Source of the DNA: Streptomyces sp. SA15
GTDB lineage: Bacteria > Actinomycetota > Actinomycetes > Streptomycetales > Streptomycetaceae
Assembly: GCF_002291145.1 (NCBI RefSeq)
Contig: NZ_NTGE01000058.1
Span: 124,001-188,000 of the forward strand
DNA length: 64,000 nt
Reading direction: 5' to 3'
In this document: in pieces, positions 1 through 9,038 of the stretch
Numbering within the stretch: the stretch's first letter is position 1
How the letters are laid out: every line of letters begins with the position of its first letter
Notes under the pieces: model-generated
Databases searched by the model: none
What the model saw: the letters and a program-made list of their open reading frames with translations, nothing else
Told to the model about the DNA's origin: nothing
Translations under genes and position numbers: made by a program

Positions 1-1431
1 GGCCAGCGCGGCAACTACCTCTGGGTGCCCACCGACTGCCCCCAGCGCGACGAACGCCTCGGCTGGACCGGCGACACCCAGGTCTTCGCCACCACCGCCC
101 TCTACAACGCGGACGCAGGCGTCTTCCTCAGCCACTTCCAGGACACCGTCGTCGACTCCGCCCTCATCTACGGCGCGGACAAAGCGCAGTTCACCGGGGT
201 CGCGCCCGGCGGTCGGTACAACTTCCCCGGCGGGGGCAGTGGTTGGGCTGATGTCGGCGTCATCGTGCCGTGGACCGTGTGGCAGATGACCGGTGACGCG
301 ACCATCGTCGACGACAACTGGCCGGCGATGACCCGCTACCTGGACTGGATCCAGGACCAGACCGGCGACACCTACGCCGGCCAGGGCTCCCTCACCGGCG
401 ACTGGCTGGGGTTGCAGAAGACCAGCGCCCAGCTCATGAGCGATGTCTACTACGGCTATGTCACCCGGTTGATGGCGCAGATGGCCCGCGCGACCGGCCG
501 GACGGCGGAGGGAGAGGCGTACGAGCGGCTCTTCGGACGCATCAGGCAGGCGTTCATCACCAGGTACCTGAGCGACGAGGGCGGCCGGGCCACGGTCAAG
601 TCCAGCCTGGGCGACGCCTCCCCGATCGAACCGGGTTCCGACCCCGACCAGAAGACGGAGGACAACAGCCAGGCAGCCCTGCTGTGGGTCCTCAAGCTCG
701 GGTTCTACGAAACCGAGGCTCAACGCCGCACGCTGATAGGGCACTTGGCGGACAACATCGGCAATGACGCGGCCTACAAGTCGGCGCACCCGAACAGCAG
801 CCGGGTCCGGTACGCCGAGAACACCCTGTCCGTCGGCTTCCTCGGCGTCAACGTCCTCACACCCGTACTCACCGACGAGGGCCGCGCGGACCTGGCGTAC
901 AAGCTGCTGCACCAGGACGCGATGCCGAGCTGGCTGTACTCGGTGATGAACGGTGCCACCACCGTCTGGGAGCGGTGGAACTCCTACGCCGAGGACGTCG
1001 GCTTCGGTCCGGTCGGTATGAACTCGTTCAACCACTACGCCTATGGCGCGATCATGGAGTGGATGTACGCGTACATGGCCGGCATCGCCCGCGACCCGGA
1101 CAGCCCCGGCTTCAAGCGCTTCCTGCTCCAACCCCACATCGACCCGACCGGCCGGATCACGCAGGTGTCGGGCTCGTACGAGTCGCCGTACGGCGTGATC
1201 AAGAGCGAATGGAAGCTGGAGGAGGACGGCAGGGAGCTTGTGTACGACGTGGACGTACCCGCGAACAGCGAGGCCTTACTGCGACTTCCGGCGACGTCGG
1301 CCGATTCCGTCCGCGAGGGACGGACACCGCTGGCACGAGCGGAGGGCGTGCGCTTCATCGACCACACCGACGGCGCGTACGTCTGCCGGCTGGCGTCCGG
1401 TCGGTACCACATCACCACCACGCTCCGGTGA
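1..1431 (+). CDS. Alpha-L-rhamnosidase, GH78 (5' end outside window)
   Basis: The reading frame is open from base 1, so this is the C-terminal 476 residues of a larger protein. It carries the GH78 signature DCPQRDERLGWTGD at residues 12-25, which contains the acidic residues of the (alpha/alpha)6-barrel active site, and TTVWERWNS around residue 324, where the Glu is the expected second catalytic acid. A beta-sandwich-like tail follows. The enzyme should hydrolyse terminal alpha-L-rhamnose from plant glycosides or polysaccharides. The usual N-terminal carbohydrate-binding domains lie off the window, so secretion cannot be judged. A GH78 N-domain relic lies at 13701-13844. Confidence 0.93.
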   Translation, partial: GQRGNYLWVPTDCPQRDERLGWTGDTQVFATTALYNADAGVFLSHFQDTVVDSALIYGADKAQFTGVAPGGRYNFPGGGSGWADVGVIVPWTVWQMTGDATIVDDNWPAMTRYLDWIQDQTGDTYAGQGSLTGDWLGLQKTSAQLMSDVYYGYVTRLMAQMARATGRTAEGEAYERLFGRIRQAFITRYLSDEGGRATVKSSLGDASPIEPGSDPDQKTEDNSQAALLWVLKLGFYETEAQRRTLIGHLADNIGNDAAYKSAHPNSSRVRYAENTLSVGFLGVNVLTPVLTDEGRADLAYKLLHQDAMPSWLYSVMNGATTVWERWNSYAEDVGFGPVGMNSFNHYAYGAIMEWMYAYMAGIARDPDSPGFKRFLLQPHIDPTGRITQVSGSYESPYGVIKSEWKLEEDGRELVYDVDVPANSEALLRLPATSADSVREGRTPLARAEGVRFIDHTDGAYVCRLASGRYHITTTLR

Positions 1432-1569
1432 AGGGCAGCCCCTGAGGGGGCGTCAAGTCCCTTCCCGTCACGTGGGAGACGAGGCCCAGCGCCACGAAGT
1501 GAAAGGCATCAAGACACGTTCACGGACGTCCGGAGCGCAATCGCTGCGCTCTTCGAAGAGGGAGGCCTG

Positions 1570-3207
1570 ATGGTCGACTCGGAAATGAACCGCAGGGCCA
1601 TGATCGGCAGTTCGCTGTCCGTCGTCGCCGCGATGAGCATGCCCTTCCCGGCACATGCGCGGCCCGCCGGGAGCACGGTCGTGGCACCGACCCGTTACGG
1701 CAAGGTCCGCGGGAAACGCGAGGACGGCATCGCCAAGTTCCTCGGCGTGCCCTACGCCACGCCGCCGCTCGGCGAACTCCGGTTCAAAGCCCCGAAGCCG
1801 CCCACGCGGTGGTCCGGCGTACGCGAAGCGGTGAGCTTCCCCAACCCGGCATTCCAGGTGGCGGGCGGCGAGATGGGGCCAGGCGGCAACGGCCGGATGC
1901 CAGCTCCCTCCGAAGACTGCCTCTACCTCAACATCTGGACCCCGGCCGCCGACCGCAGGCGGCGGCCGGTGATGTTCTACAACCACGGCGGCGGCTACAT
2001 GATCGGCTCCGGCTCAGCCACCGGACAGGACGGCACCCACCTGGCGCAGCTACACGACGTGGTGGTGGTCGAGTCCAACCACCGGCTGGGCCTGCTGGGC
2101 TACCTGTTCCTGGGCGATCTCGCCGACGGTGACTACACGGCCAACCAGGGAATGCTGGACATTCTCGCCGCACTGAGCTGGACCAGGGAGAACATCGAGA
2201 ACTTCGGCGGCGACCCCGACAACATCATGGTCTGGGGCGAGAGCGGCGGCGGCGCCAAGACCGCGGCCGTCTACACCATGCCGGCCGCCTCGCGGCTGTT
2301 CCACAAGGCCTCGATCGAAAGGGCCGCGCCACTGCGCTTCCCCACCCGCGACGGTGCCACCGCCCGGGCCAGACGCACGCTGGAGTTACTGGGACTGACC
2401 ACGGCGGACATTCCCCGGCTCCACGACATCCCGGCCTCGAGGCTACTGGAGATCCAGCAGTCCGAAGCGGCGAACGGCGCCCCGCCGTGGGGCGACCCCG
2501 GCCCGCTCCCTGGCTTCGGCGCCTTCGTCGACGGCACCGTCATCCCGCGCCACCCCTTCGCCGACGGCGCCCCGCCCTTCTCGGCCGACAAGCCGCTGAT
2601 GTGCGGAACCTGCCGCGACGAAACGGTGTTCTTCAGCCTGTTCGGACCGCCCGACATCTTCAGCATCGACGAGGCCGGACTGCGCAGCAGGCTCAGCGGC
2701 ACCTATCAGGGCGCCGAACTCGACGAGGTCATCCGGACCTTCCATGCGTCGCGGCCCGGCGCAACACCGGCACAGCTCTACTTCGCGATCACCACCTCGC
2801 CCATCTGGCGGGACGCCATCAAGATCGCGGAGGCCAAACGCGCGCAGCACGCCGCGCCCGTGTTCATGTACCAGCTCGCCTACCCCAGCCCGACCCTGGT
2901 GCCCGGCACCGACTTCCCCATCGGCTCACCGCACGCGTCGGACATCAACCTCAAGTTCGCCAACACCGACAAGAATCTCGACTACATCCTCAACAAGGAT
3001 CAGTCGCCGGAACGGCTGGCGACCGCACGGCACATGAGCGAACTGTGGGCCGGCTTCGCCCACACGGGCCGCCCCACGGCGGCGGGCGTGCCGAGATGGC
3101 CCGCTTACACCCTGACCGACCGTGCCACGATGTGGCTCGACGCCAGGTGCCGGATCGTCAACGACCCGGACCGGAGCGAAAGGCTGTTCTGGGAGAGCCA
3201 GGCCTGA
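1570..3207 (+). CDS. Type B carboxylesterase, probably exported
   Basis: This 545-residue alpha/beta hydrolase belongs to the carboxylesterase/para-nitrobenzyl esterase family. The N-terminus has Arg-Arg followed by a hydrophobic run and AHA (residues 6-30), resembling a Tat or Sec signal. The oxyanion motif NHGGGY lies near residue 138. The nucleophile elbow is WGESGGG with Ser225; Glu351 in CRDETVFF and His455 in SPHASDI are the likely other triad members. A GAGGGAGG ribosome site supports the ATG at 1570, although an ATG five codons later is possible. It follows the rhamnosidase by about 140 bases and may remove acyl groups from plant-derived substrates (inference). Confidence 0.88.
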   Translation: MVDSEMNRRAMIGSSLSVVAAMSMPFPAHARPAGSTVVAPTRYGKVRGKREDGIAKFLGVPYATPPLGELRFKAPKPPTRWSGVREAVSFPNPAFQVAGGEMGPGGNGRMPAPSEDCLYLNIWTPAADRRRRPVMFYNHGGGYMIGSGSATGQDGTHLAQLHDVVVVESNHRLGLLGYLFLGDLADGDYTANQGMLDILAALSWTRENIENFGGDPDNIMVWGESGGGAKTAAVYTMPAASRLFHKASIERAAPLRFPTRDGATARARRTLELLGLTTADIPRLHDIPASRLLEIQQSEAANGAPPWGDPGPLPGFGAFVDGTVIPRHPFADGAPPFSADKPLMCGTCRDETVFFSLFGPPDIFSIDEAGLRSRLSGTYQGAELDEVIRTFHASRPGATPAQLYFAITTSPIWRDAIKIAEAKRAQHAAPVFMYQLAYPSPTLVPGTDFPIGSPHASDINLKFANTDKNLDYILNKDQSPERLATARHMSELWAGFAHTGRPTAAGVPRWPAYTLTDRATMWLDARCRIVNDPDRSERLFWESQA

Positions 3208-3785
3208 TCTCGCCGTCCAGCGTCGCCGGTCACTCGGCCTGCTGAGATCCCTGGAAACCCGGGGCGCGTAACGCGGCCGCTCTTCAGCATGATCTATCGC
3301 GGGACCCCGGGCGTTCACGCCCGGGAGGAAGCGCTTCTTGATACTGCGCAGACCCGCACGGGTCTGCGCTCACCGGCGTCCCACTCGGCTGACCGCTGCC
3401 CGGCACCATGGTCGGAGCTGGTGGCATCGGTTGCCGACAGCTCCCGGAAGGGGAGAGGGCCACGCCGTCGGACAGATGACGTTCAGGGCGCGCCGACCGG
3501 CTACATGGGACGATCGGCTCGGTGGATGGTGGCTTCGGCACGCGAGGAGACCGCAGTGTGCGTTCCAGTCATCGGTGATCGACGCATCCCTGCCGGGTAC
3601 CTCGACGCCGAGGCATCGGTGTGCGGCCCGTGCGTCGGGACGGGGCGCGGCGTTGACTGATCGGGAACCCGAGGGTTCCGGCGCAGCGGGGACACTGCGT
3701 TCGGCGCGGTTCGTCGCCGCAGGCAGCGTCGTCCGGCCGGTGCGCCGCGGTGGTCCATGTTCGCGGCCCGGGGCGGGTGTGAGCT
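3208..3785. other. Intergenic stretch without a convincing gene
   Basis: No frame here has recognisable protein motifs. The left part holds two stacked hairpins that probably end esterase transcription. The remainder, up to the kinase start, presumably carries that gene's promoter, but I see no clear -35/-10 pair. Confidence 0.5.
3306..3369 (+). terminator. Tandem hairpins after the esterase
   Basis: Two perfect stems lie close together: CCCGGGCG-ttca-CGCCCGGG at 3306-3325, and GCGCAGACCCG with its exact complement at 3346-3369. Neither is followed by a U-tract, which is usual for Streptomyces terminators. The esterase stop codon is about 100 bases upstream. Confidence 0.6.
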
Positions 3786-5303
3786 GTGGCGCGTGAATTG
3801 CTGCTCGGTGTCGACGCGGGACACACCGTGACCAAGGCCGTGCTGTTCGACGCCACCGGCCGAGCGGTGGCGCGGGGCAGCGGCACACTGCCGCTGGAAA
3901 CCCCTCGGCCTCACTGGGTCGAGCGGGACATGGACGAGGTGTGGCGGACGGCGTTCCAGGCCATCGCCGCCTGTCTCGCCGAGGCGGGACCGGACGCGGG
4001 GCGGGCCGTCGCCGCGGTGGGACTGGCCGGGCACGGAGACGGCCTGTACGCCGTCGACGAGCGGGGTCGGCCGGCCCGGGCCGGGATCGTGGCAATGGAC
4101 ACGCGCGCAGAACCGGTGCTGGAGGAGTGGCGGGGCGCTCCGGTCTGGTCCCGCGCCCTTGAGTTGTCGGGCACGGTGCCCTTCGCGGGCTCCCCGGCAG
4201 CCCTGCTGGCCTGGCTCGCCCGCCACGAGCCGGGAGTGCTTCGGCAGGCGCGTTGGCTCCTGTCCTGCAAGGACTGGCTGCGCCTGAGACTGACAGGCGC
4301 GGTGGCCACCGATCCCACGGACGCCAGTGCCTCTTTCACCGACATGCGGCGCGGCGGATACTCGCCAGAGCTGCTCGACCTGTACGGCCTCGGCGCGCTC
4401 GCCGGCCTGCTGCCGCCCGTGCTGCCCTGCGACGCGGTGAGCGGAACCGTCACCCCTGAGGCCGCGGCGCTCACCGGGCTCACCGCCGGCACGCCCGTCG
4501 TCACGTGCGCCCATGACGTCGATGCTGCCGCGCTCGGGATCGGCGGCACGACCCCGGGCGAACTCTCCCTGATCGCCGGGTCGTTCAGCATCAACCAGGT
4601 GATCAGCGAGCGCCCGGTAGTCGATCCGCGATGGCAGGTCCGTCACTTCGTTCGCCCGGGCCAGTGGATGACCATGTCCACCTCCCCCGCGTCGGTGGCG
4701 AACCTGGAGTGGTTCCTGCGGGTCACCGGCGCACCGACCGACCAGCGGCACGGCATCCACGAGGCGATCGGCCGAGAGGTCGAGGCGTGCCTGGACGGTC
4801 CGTCGCAGGTGCTGTTCCACCCGTTCGTCTACGGCTCTCCGCACCCGCATCCCGCGTCCGGGACGTTCCTCGGCCTTCGTGGCTGGCACGGCCGCGGCCA
4901 CCTGCTGCGGGCTCTGATGGAAGGCGTGGTCCTCAATCATCGCTGGCACGTCGACGCGCTCTGCTCGAAGCTGCCGGTCAGCGGGGCGGCGGCCCGGCTG
5001 ACCGGCGGGGCCGCACACAGCGCGGTGTGGAGCCAGATGTTCGCCGACGCTCTGCGGCGGCCGGTCGTGGTGACCGACGTGCAGGAGAGTGCTGCCCGGG
5101 GAGCAGCCTTGCTCGCGGCCACTGCTGTCGGACTGCTCGACGACGTGACGGACCCGCGCGCCACCCCCGCCGTACTCAGGCGCCACGAGCCCCGCCCCGA
5201 CCGGGTCGCCGTACTCGACGAGGCGTATGCGGTGTACCGGGAGGCGCTGGAGGCTCTCGGACCGGTCTGGGCCCGACTGGACGCGCCCGAGGCTCAGGAG
5301 TGA
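3786..5303 (+). CDS. FGGY-family carbohydrate kinase (xylulokinase-like)
   Basis: A 505-residue sugar kinase of normal FGGY length. The N-terminal phosphate-binding segment is GVDAGHTVTKAVLFD (residues 8-22). KDWLRLRLTG, CAHDVDAAALG and the C-terminal GGAAHSAVWSQMFADAL segment are typical of the actin-like ATPase fold. It should phosphorylate a pentulose, pentitol or related sugar using ATP. It faces a PfkB kinase convergently and sits beside a polyol-type ABC importer and two polyol-type dehydrogenases, so it probably phosphorylates the ketose they produce. The start is the GTG at 3786. The exact substrate cannot be read from sequence. Confidence 0.87.
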   Translation: MARELLLGVDAGHTVTKAVLFDATGRAVARGSGTLPLETPRPHWVERDMDEVWRTAFQAIAACLAEAGPDAGRAVAAVGLAGHGDGLYAVDERGRPARAGIVAMDTRAEPVLEEWRGAPVWSRALELSGTVPFAGSPAALLAWLARHEPGVLRQARWLLSCKDWLRLRLTGAVATDPTDASASFTDMRRGGYSPELLDLYGLGALAGLLPPVLPCDAVSGTVTPEAAALTGLTAGTPVVTCAHDVDAAALGIGGTTPGELSLIAGSFSINQVISERPVVDPRWQVRHFVRPGQWMTMSTSPASVANLEWFLRVTGAPTDQRHGIHEAIGREVEACLDGPSQVLFHPFVYGSPHPHPASGTFLGLRGWHGRGHLLRALMEGVVLNHRWHVDALCSKLPVSGAAARLTGGAAHSAVWSQMFADALRRPVVVTDVQESAARGAALLAATAVGLLDDVTDPRATPAVLRRHEPRPDRVAVLDEAYAVYREALEALGPVWARLDAPEAQE

Positions 5304-5361
5304 GTGCCGGACGAGCCGGCGACATGAGGGATCGACAGGCACCCAGGCACGGCCGGTGCCG

Positions 5362-6363
5362 CTACACGGGGGTCGGCTCGCTGTCGTAGCGGTACGGCGG
5401 CTGGGCGCCCGCGCGCGTGCAGGTGTCGGCCGCGATGTCCACGGCGTACGACAGCAGCCGGGCAAGCTCGCCGGCGGCGAGGTGGTCGACGCCTTCGCGG
5501 CTGAGTCGGCCGGTGTGGTGCAGATGGGCGAGCACGCCGGCGGTGAAGGCATCGCCCGCTCCGACCGTGTCGACGACCCGGACAGCCGGGGCCGGCACAT
5601 GGACGCGGGCGTCGCGGCCGATGGCCCAGGCGCCCTGGGAGCCGAACGTGATCAGGACGAGTCCCGCCCCTGACGCGAGCCAGCGTTCGGCCACCGCCTC
5701 GTACGACTCACCCGGGTGGAGCCAGGCCACGTCCTCGTCGCTCGCCTTCACCACGTCGGCGAGCGCCACCCACTCGGCGAATCGCCGGAGATAGGCGGCG
5801 CGGTCGGTGACCAGGCCCGGCCGCACGTTGGGGTCGAGAGAGACCAGCCGCCGGCCCGCCTCCCGGCGAATCAGTCCGTCGAGCGTGGAGGCCAGGGGTT
5901 CGAGCAGCAGACCCAGCGACCTGAGGTGCAGAGCCGTCCCCGCGGGCAGCGCGCCGCCGTCCGGGAGTGCAACGAGGTGTTCAGGGAGCAGACCGCGGTC
6001 GGCGGTTCCGTTCGCGTGGAAGGAGTAGGCGGCCGACCCGTCCTCGCGCAGCTGCACGGCGGCGAGAGTGGTGGGGTCGGGCGCAGGCAGCACATGCGTG
6101 AGCCGGGTGCCGGATGCCGCGAGGTGCGCGCGCAGGAGATCGCCGAAGTGGTCGTCGGAGATGCGCGCGAGCAGTGCCGTGGGGACTCGGAGTCGGCCGA
6201 GACCAGCGGCGACGTTGAGGCAGGAGCCGCCCGGGCGCGCCTGGAAGGCCGCGGCACCACCGGCCGTGCGGGCGGGGGTGAGGTCCACCAACGCGTCTCC
6301 GGCGACGACGACGGCAGGCTGATCTGCGGGTTCCTGATCTGCGGGTTCCGGTCTCGCGCTCAT
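5362..6363 (-). CDS. PfkB-family sugar kinase (fructokinase-like)
   Basis: 333 residues. The N-terminal PfkB signature covers the segment NVAAGLGRLRVPTALLARIS, and the C-terminal signature VDTVGAGDAFTAG carries the anion hole and catalytic Asp. It is an ATP-dependent kinase of the ribokinase superfamily, probably acting on a ketose such as fructose. The frame is open further upstream, but the ATG at 6363 is preceded by GAGG, and the codons before it look non-coding. It is transcribed divergently from the ABC importer across a roughly 280-base control region and convergently with the FGGY kinase, suggesting co-regulation by the DeoR protein at 12152. Confidence 0.87.
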   Translation of the reverse strand: MSARPEPADQEPADQPAVVVAGDALVDLTPARTAGGAAAFQARPGGSCLNVAAGLGRLRVPTALLARISDDHFGDLLRAHLAASGTRLTHVLPAPDPTTLAAVQLREDGSAAYSFHANGTADRGLLPEHLVALPDGGALPAGTALHLRSLGLLLEPLASTLDGLIRREAGRRLVSLDPNVRPGLVTDRAAYLRRFAEWVALADVVKASDEDVAWLHPGESYEAVAERWLASGAGLVLITFGSQGAWAIGRDARVHVPAPAVRVVDTVGAGDAFTAGVLAHLHHTGRLSREGVDHLAAGELARLLSYAVDIAADTCTRAGAQPPYRYDSEPTPV

Positions 6364-6643
6364 GGGGGTTCCTCGGGTCGGGGACGGCGGCGGCAAGATC
6401 GAGAGCTTGGGCTGGCCTGTAGAGCTGGACTGGTCGGTGGACTCCGGTAGCCCCCTTAGAGACCGCTTGACGATAAGTCCGAAGAGATTTTCTCGCAAGA
6501 TGTGTTAACAACGGCGCCGTCTCCTGCTAATAATTCGGCCATCGAAACGCGCCCGACTCCCCAAGGACGCATCCACACCCCTGCTCGACCCGCCGCGCCT
6601 CAGTCGAGGTCCCGGCGAACCCGCACGAGAGGTCCCCCGTCAC
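6364..6643. promoter_or_regulatory. Divergent control region between pfkB and the ABC operon
   Basis: This 280-base gap separates two divergent genes of the polyol locus. It contains an unusually AT-rich core around 6465-6535, including TTGACG near 6466, GTTAACAAC near 6506 and CTAATAATTC near 6526. Such a core is a plausible place for both promoters and a DeoR operator. No clean long palindrome was identified, so the operator is not assigned. Confidence 0.5.
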
Positions 6644-7996
6644 ATGGCATCGACCAGATACGCCCTCATAGCCGGCGCCGCCGCCACCGCCCTGCTCGCC
6701 ACCGCCTGTTCCGGAGCCGGAGCGGGCGGGTCCTCGGGCGGAGGGGAGAGCATCAACGTCCTGATGGTCGGCAACCCGCAGATGGAGGACATCGCGAAGC
6801 TGACCAAGGACAACTTCACCAAGGACACCGGGATCGAGGTCAACTTCACGATCCTTCCCGAGAACGAGCTGCGCGACAAAGTCACCCAGGACATCGCCAC
6901 CCAGGCCGGCCAGTACGACGTCGCCACCATCGGCGCCTACGAGGTGCCCATCTGGGAGAAGAACGGCTGGCTGCACGACCTGGGCTCGTATGCGGACAAG
7001 GACAAGAGCTTCGACAAGGCCGACCTGCTCAAGCCGATGGTCCAGTCGCTCACCGGCTCGGACGGCAAGCTCTACGCCCTGCCGTTCTACGGCGAGTCCT
7101 CCATGCTCATGTACAACAAGGACGTCATGAAGGCGAAGGGCATCACGGTGCCCGAGCGGCCGACCTGGCAGCAGATCGCCGACATCGCCGCCGAGGTCGA
7201 CGGCGCCGAGCCCGGTATGAAGGGCATCTGCCTGCGTGGTCTGGCCGGTTGGGGTGAGCTGGGCGCGCCGCTGACGTCCATGGTCAACACCTTCGGCGGC
7301 ACCTGGTTCACCGAGGACTGGCAGGCCCAGGTCAACAGCGGCGGCTTCAAGGAGGCCACGAAGTTCTACGTCGACCTGGTCCGCGAGCACGGTGAGGCGG
7401 GCGCCCCGCAGGCCGGGTTCACCGAGTGCCTGAACGCGCTGAGCCAGAAGAAGGTCGCCATGTGGTACGACGCGACCAGCGCGGCCGGGTCGCTGGAGGA
7501 CCCCGCCTCCAGCAAGATCGCCGGCAACGTCGGCTACGCCTACGCCCCGACCGTCAAGACGGACAGCAGCGGCTGGCTGTGGGCGTGGTCGTGGGCCATG
7601 CCCAAGACCACGAAGAACGCCGACGCCGCCTCGCAGTTCATGCTGTGGGCCTCCAGCAAGGAGTACGAGAGGCTGGTCGGGGAGAAGCTCGGCTGGTCGC
7701 GCGTTCCGGCCGGCAAGCGGGCCAGCACGTACGAGATCCCTCAGTACAAGAAGGCCGCCGGGTCGTTCGGTGACATCACCCTGAAGTCCATTGAGGGCGC
7801 CGACCCGGCCAACCCGGGCGTCCAGCCCCGGCCGACGGTGGGCATCCAGTACGTGGCCATCCCCGAGTTCCAGGACCTGGGCACCAAGGTGACCCAGGAG
7901 ATCTCCGCCGCCATCGCCGGCAGGACCAGCGTGGACAAGGCGCTCGACGACGGCCAGAAGCTGGCCGAGGAAGTCGCCAAGAACTACCAGAAGTGA
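6644..7996 (+). CDS. ABC transporter sugar/polyol-binding lipoprotein
   Basis: A 450-residue extracellular solute-binding protein of family 1. A lipobox LATAC with lipidated Cys22 follows a hydrophobic signal, then a Gly/Ser linker. FYGESSMLMYNKDVMKAKG is typical of the sugar-binding class. GAGAGG precedes the ATG. It is the first gene of the operon binding protein, permease, permease, dehydrogenase, dehydrogenase. The two polyol-type dehydrogenases downstream suggest a polyol or related sugar ligand such as mannitol, sorbitol or arabitol (inference). Confidence 0.92.
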   Translation: MASTRYALIAGAAATALLATACSGAGAGGSSGGGESINVLMVGNPQMEDIAKLTKDNFTKDTGIEVNFTILPENELRDKVTQDIATQAGQYDVATIGAYEVPIWEKNGWLHDLGSYADKDKSFDKADLLKPMVQSLTGSDGKLYALPFYGESSMLMYNKDVMKAKGITVPERPTWQQIADIAAEVDGAEPGMKGICLRGLAGWGELGAPLTSMVNTFGGTWFTEDWQAQVNSGGFKEATKFYVDLVREHGEAGAPQAGFTECLNALSQKKVAMWYDATSAAGSLEDPASSKIAGNVGYAYAPTVKTDSSGWLWAWSWAMPKTTKNADAASQFMLWASSKEYERLVGEKLGWSRVPAGKRASTYEIPQYKKAAGSFGDITLKSIEGADPANPGVQPRPTVGIQYVAIPEFQDLGTKVTQEISAAIAGRTSVDKALDDGQKLAEEVAKNYQK

Positions 7997-8002
7997 CCTT
8001 CA

Positions 8003-8034
8003 GCGCCCGGCCGGCCCGTGAGTCGGCCGGGCGC
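8003..8034 (+). terminator. Intercistronic hairpin between binding protein and permeases
   Basis: A perfect 11-base-pair stem, GCGCCCGGCCG with its exact complement, encloses a 10-base loop and starts seven bases after the binding-protein stop. In ABC operons such hairpins commonly stabilise the upstream message or partly terminate transcription, giving excess binding protein over permeases. That role is inferred here. Confidence 0.65.
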
Positions 8035-8075
8035 CGCTTCCCCGACCCCGGCCTTCACCGGCAGAGGAACCATTC

Positions 8076-9038
8076 ATGACCACGCTCACCGCACCCCCCA
8101 AGACAGCACCCCCACCCGTCCGTACCCGGAAGTCCTCGGGCACGGCCGCCAAGTGGAAGCGCCGCATCCCGCTGCTGCCCGCGCTGATTTTCACCATCGT
8201 CGTCACGCAGCTGCCCTTCGTGGCCACGTTGATCATCTCCACCTTCCAGTGGAACATCCTCAGGCCGGGCGACCGGCACTTCGTCGGTCTGTCCAACTTC
8301 TCCTTCGTCTTCACCGACGAGCGGCTGCGCACAGCCGTGCTCAACACCGTCGTGCTCACCGCGTCTGTGGTGATCATCAGTGTGATCCTCGGACTCGGTC
8401 TGGCGATGCTCCTCGACCGCCGCTTCGCCGGCCGCGGTCTGGCGCGCACGCTGCTCATCGCCCCGTTCCTGGTCATGCCGGTCGCGGCGGCGCTGCTGTG
8501 GAAGCACGCCATCTACAACCCCGACTACGGACTGCTCAACGGCACCCTCAACGCCGTGTACCGGTTGTTCGGCGCGGACAACGGCCCCACGCTCGACTGG
8601 ATCTCCTCCTACCCGATGCCCGCCGTCGTGGTGTCGCTGGTCTGGCAGTGGACCCCGTTCATGATGCTGATCCTCCTGGCCGGGCTGCAGGCGCAGCCCG
8701 GTGACGTCCTGGAGGCGGCCCGCATGGACGGCGCCTCCGCGCTGCAGACCTTCCGCCACATCACGCTGCCGCACCTGCGCCAGTACATCGAGCTGGGCGT
8801 CCTGCTCGGCACGATCTACGTCGTGCAGACCTTCGACGCGGTCTTCACCATCACCCAGGGTGGCCCCGGCAAGCAGACGACCAACCTGCCCTACGAGATC
8901 TACCTGACCATGTTCCGCAAGTACGAGTACGGCGAGGCGGCCGCCGCCGGTGTCGTCGTCGTCCTCGGCGCGTTCGTGATCGCGACCTTCGCGCTGCGCA
9001 CCATCGCGTCGCTGTTCCGCGAGGAGGTTTCCCGATGA
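8076..9038 (+). CDS. ABC sugar transporter permease 1 (MalF type)
   Basis: A 320-residue inner-membrane permease with about six hydrophobic segments after a basic N-terminus. The EAA loop, EAARMDGASALQTFRHITLP, lies near residues 208-227 and contacts the ATPase. Its stop overlaps the next permease start in ATGA, implying translational coupling. With the binding protein at 6644 it forms a carbohydrate-uptake type 1 importer. No ATPase gene occurs in the operon. Confidence 0.93.
   Translation: MTTLTAPPKTAPPPVRTRKSSGTAAKWKRRIPLLPALIFTIVVTQLPFVATLIISTFQWNILRPGDRHFVGLSNFSFVFTDERLRTAVLNTVVLTASVVIISVILGLGLAMLLDRRFAGRGLARTLLIAPFLVMPVAAALLWKHAIYNPDYGLLNGTLNAVYRLFGADNGPTLDWISSYPMPAVVVSLVWQWTPFMMLILLAGLQAQPGDVLEAARMDGASALQTFRHITLPHLRQYIELGVLLGTIYVVQTFDAVFTITQGGPGKQTTNLPYEIYLTMFRKYEYGEAAAAGVVVVLGAFVIATFALRTIASLFREEVSR

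Noticed and set aside
3501..5600. A 699-codon open frame on the minus strand
   Set aside because: Antisense to the FGGY kinase, with Arg/Pro/Gly-rich composition and no family signature.
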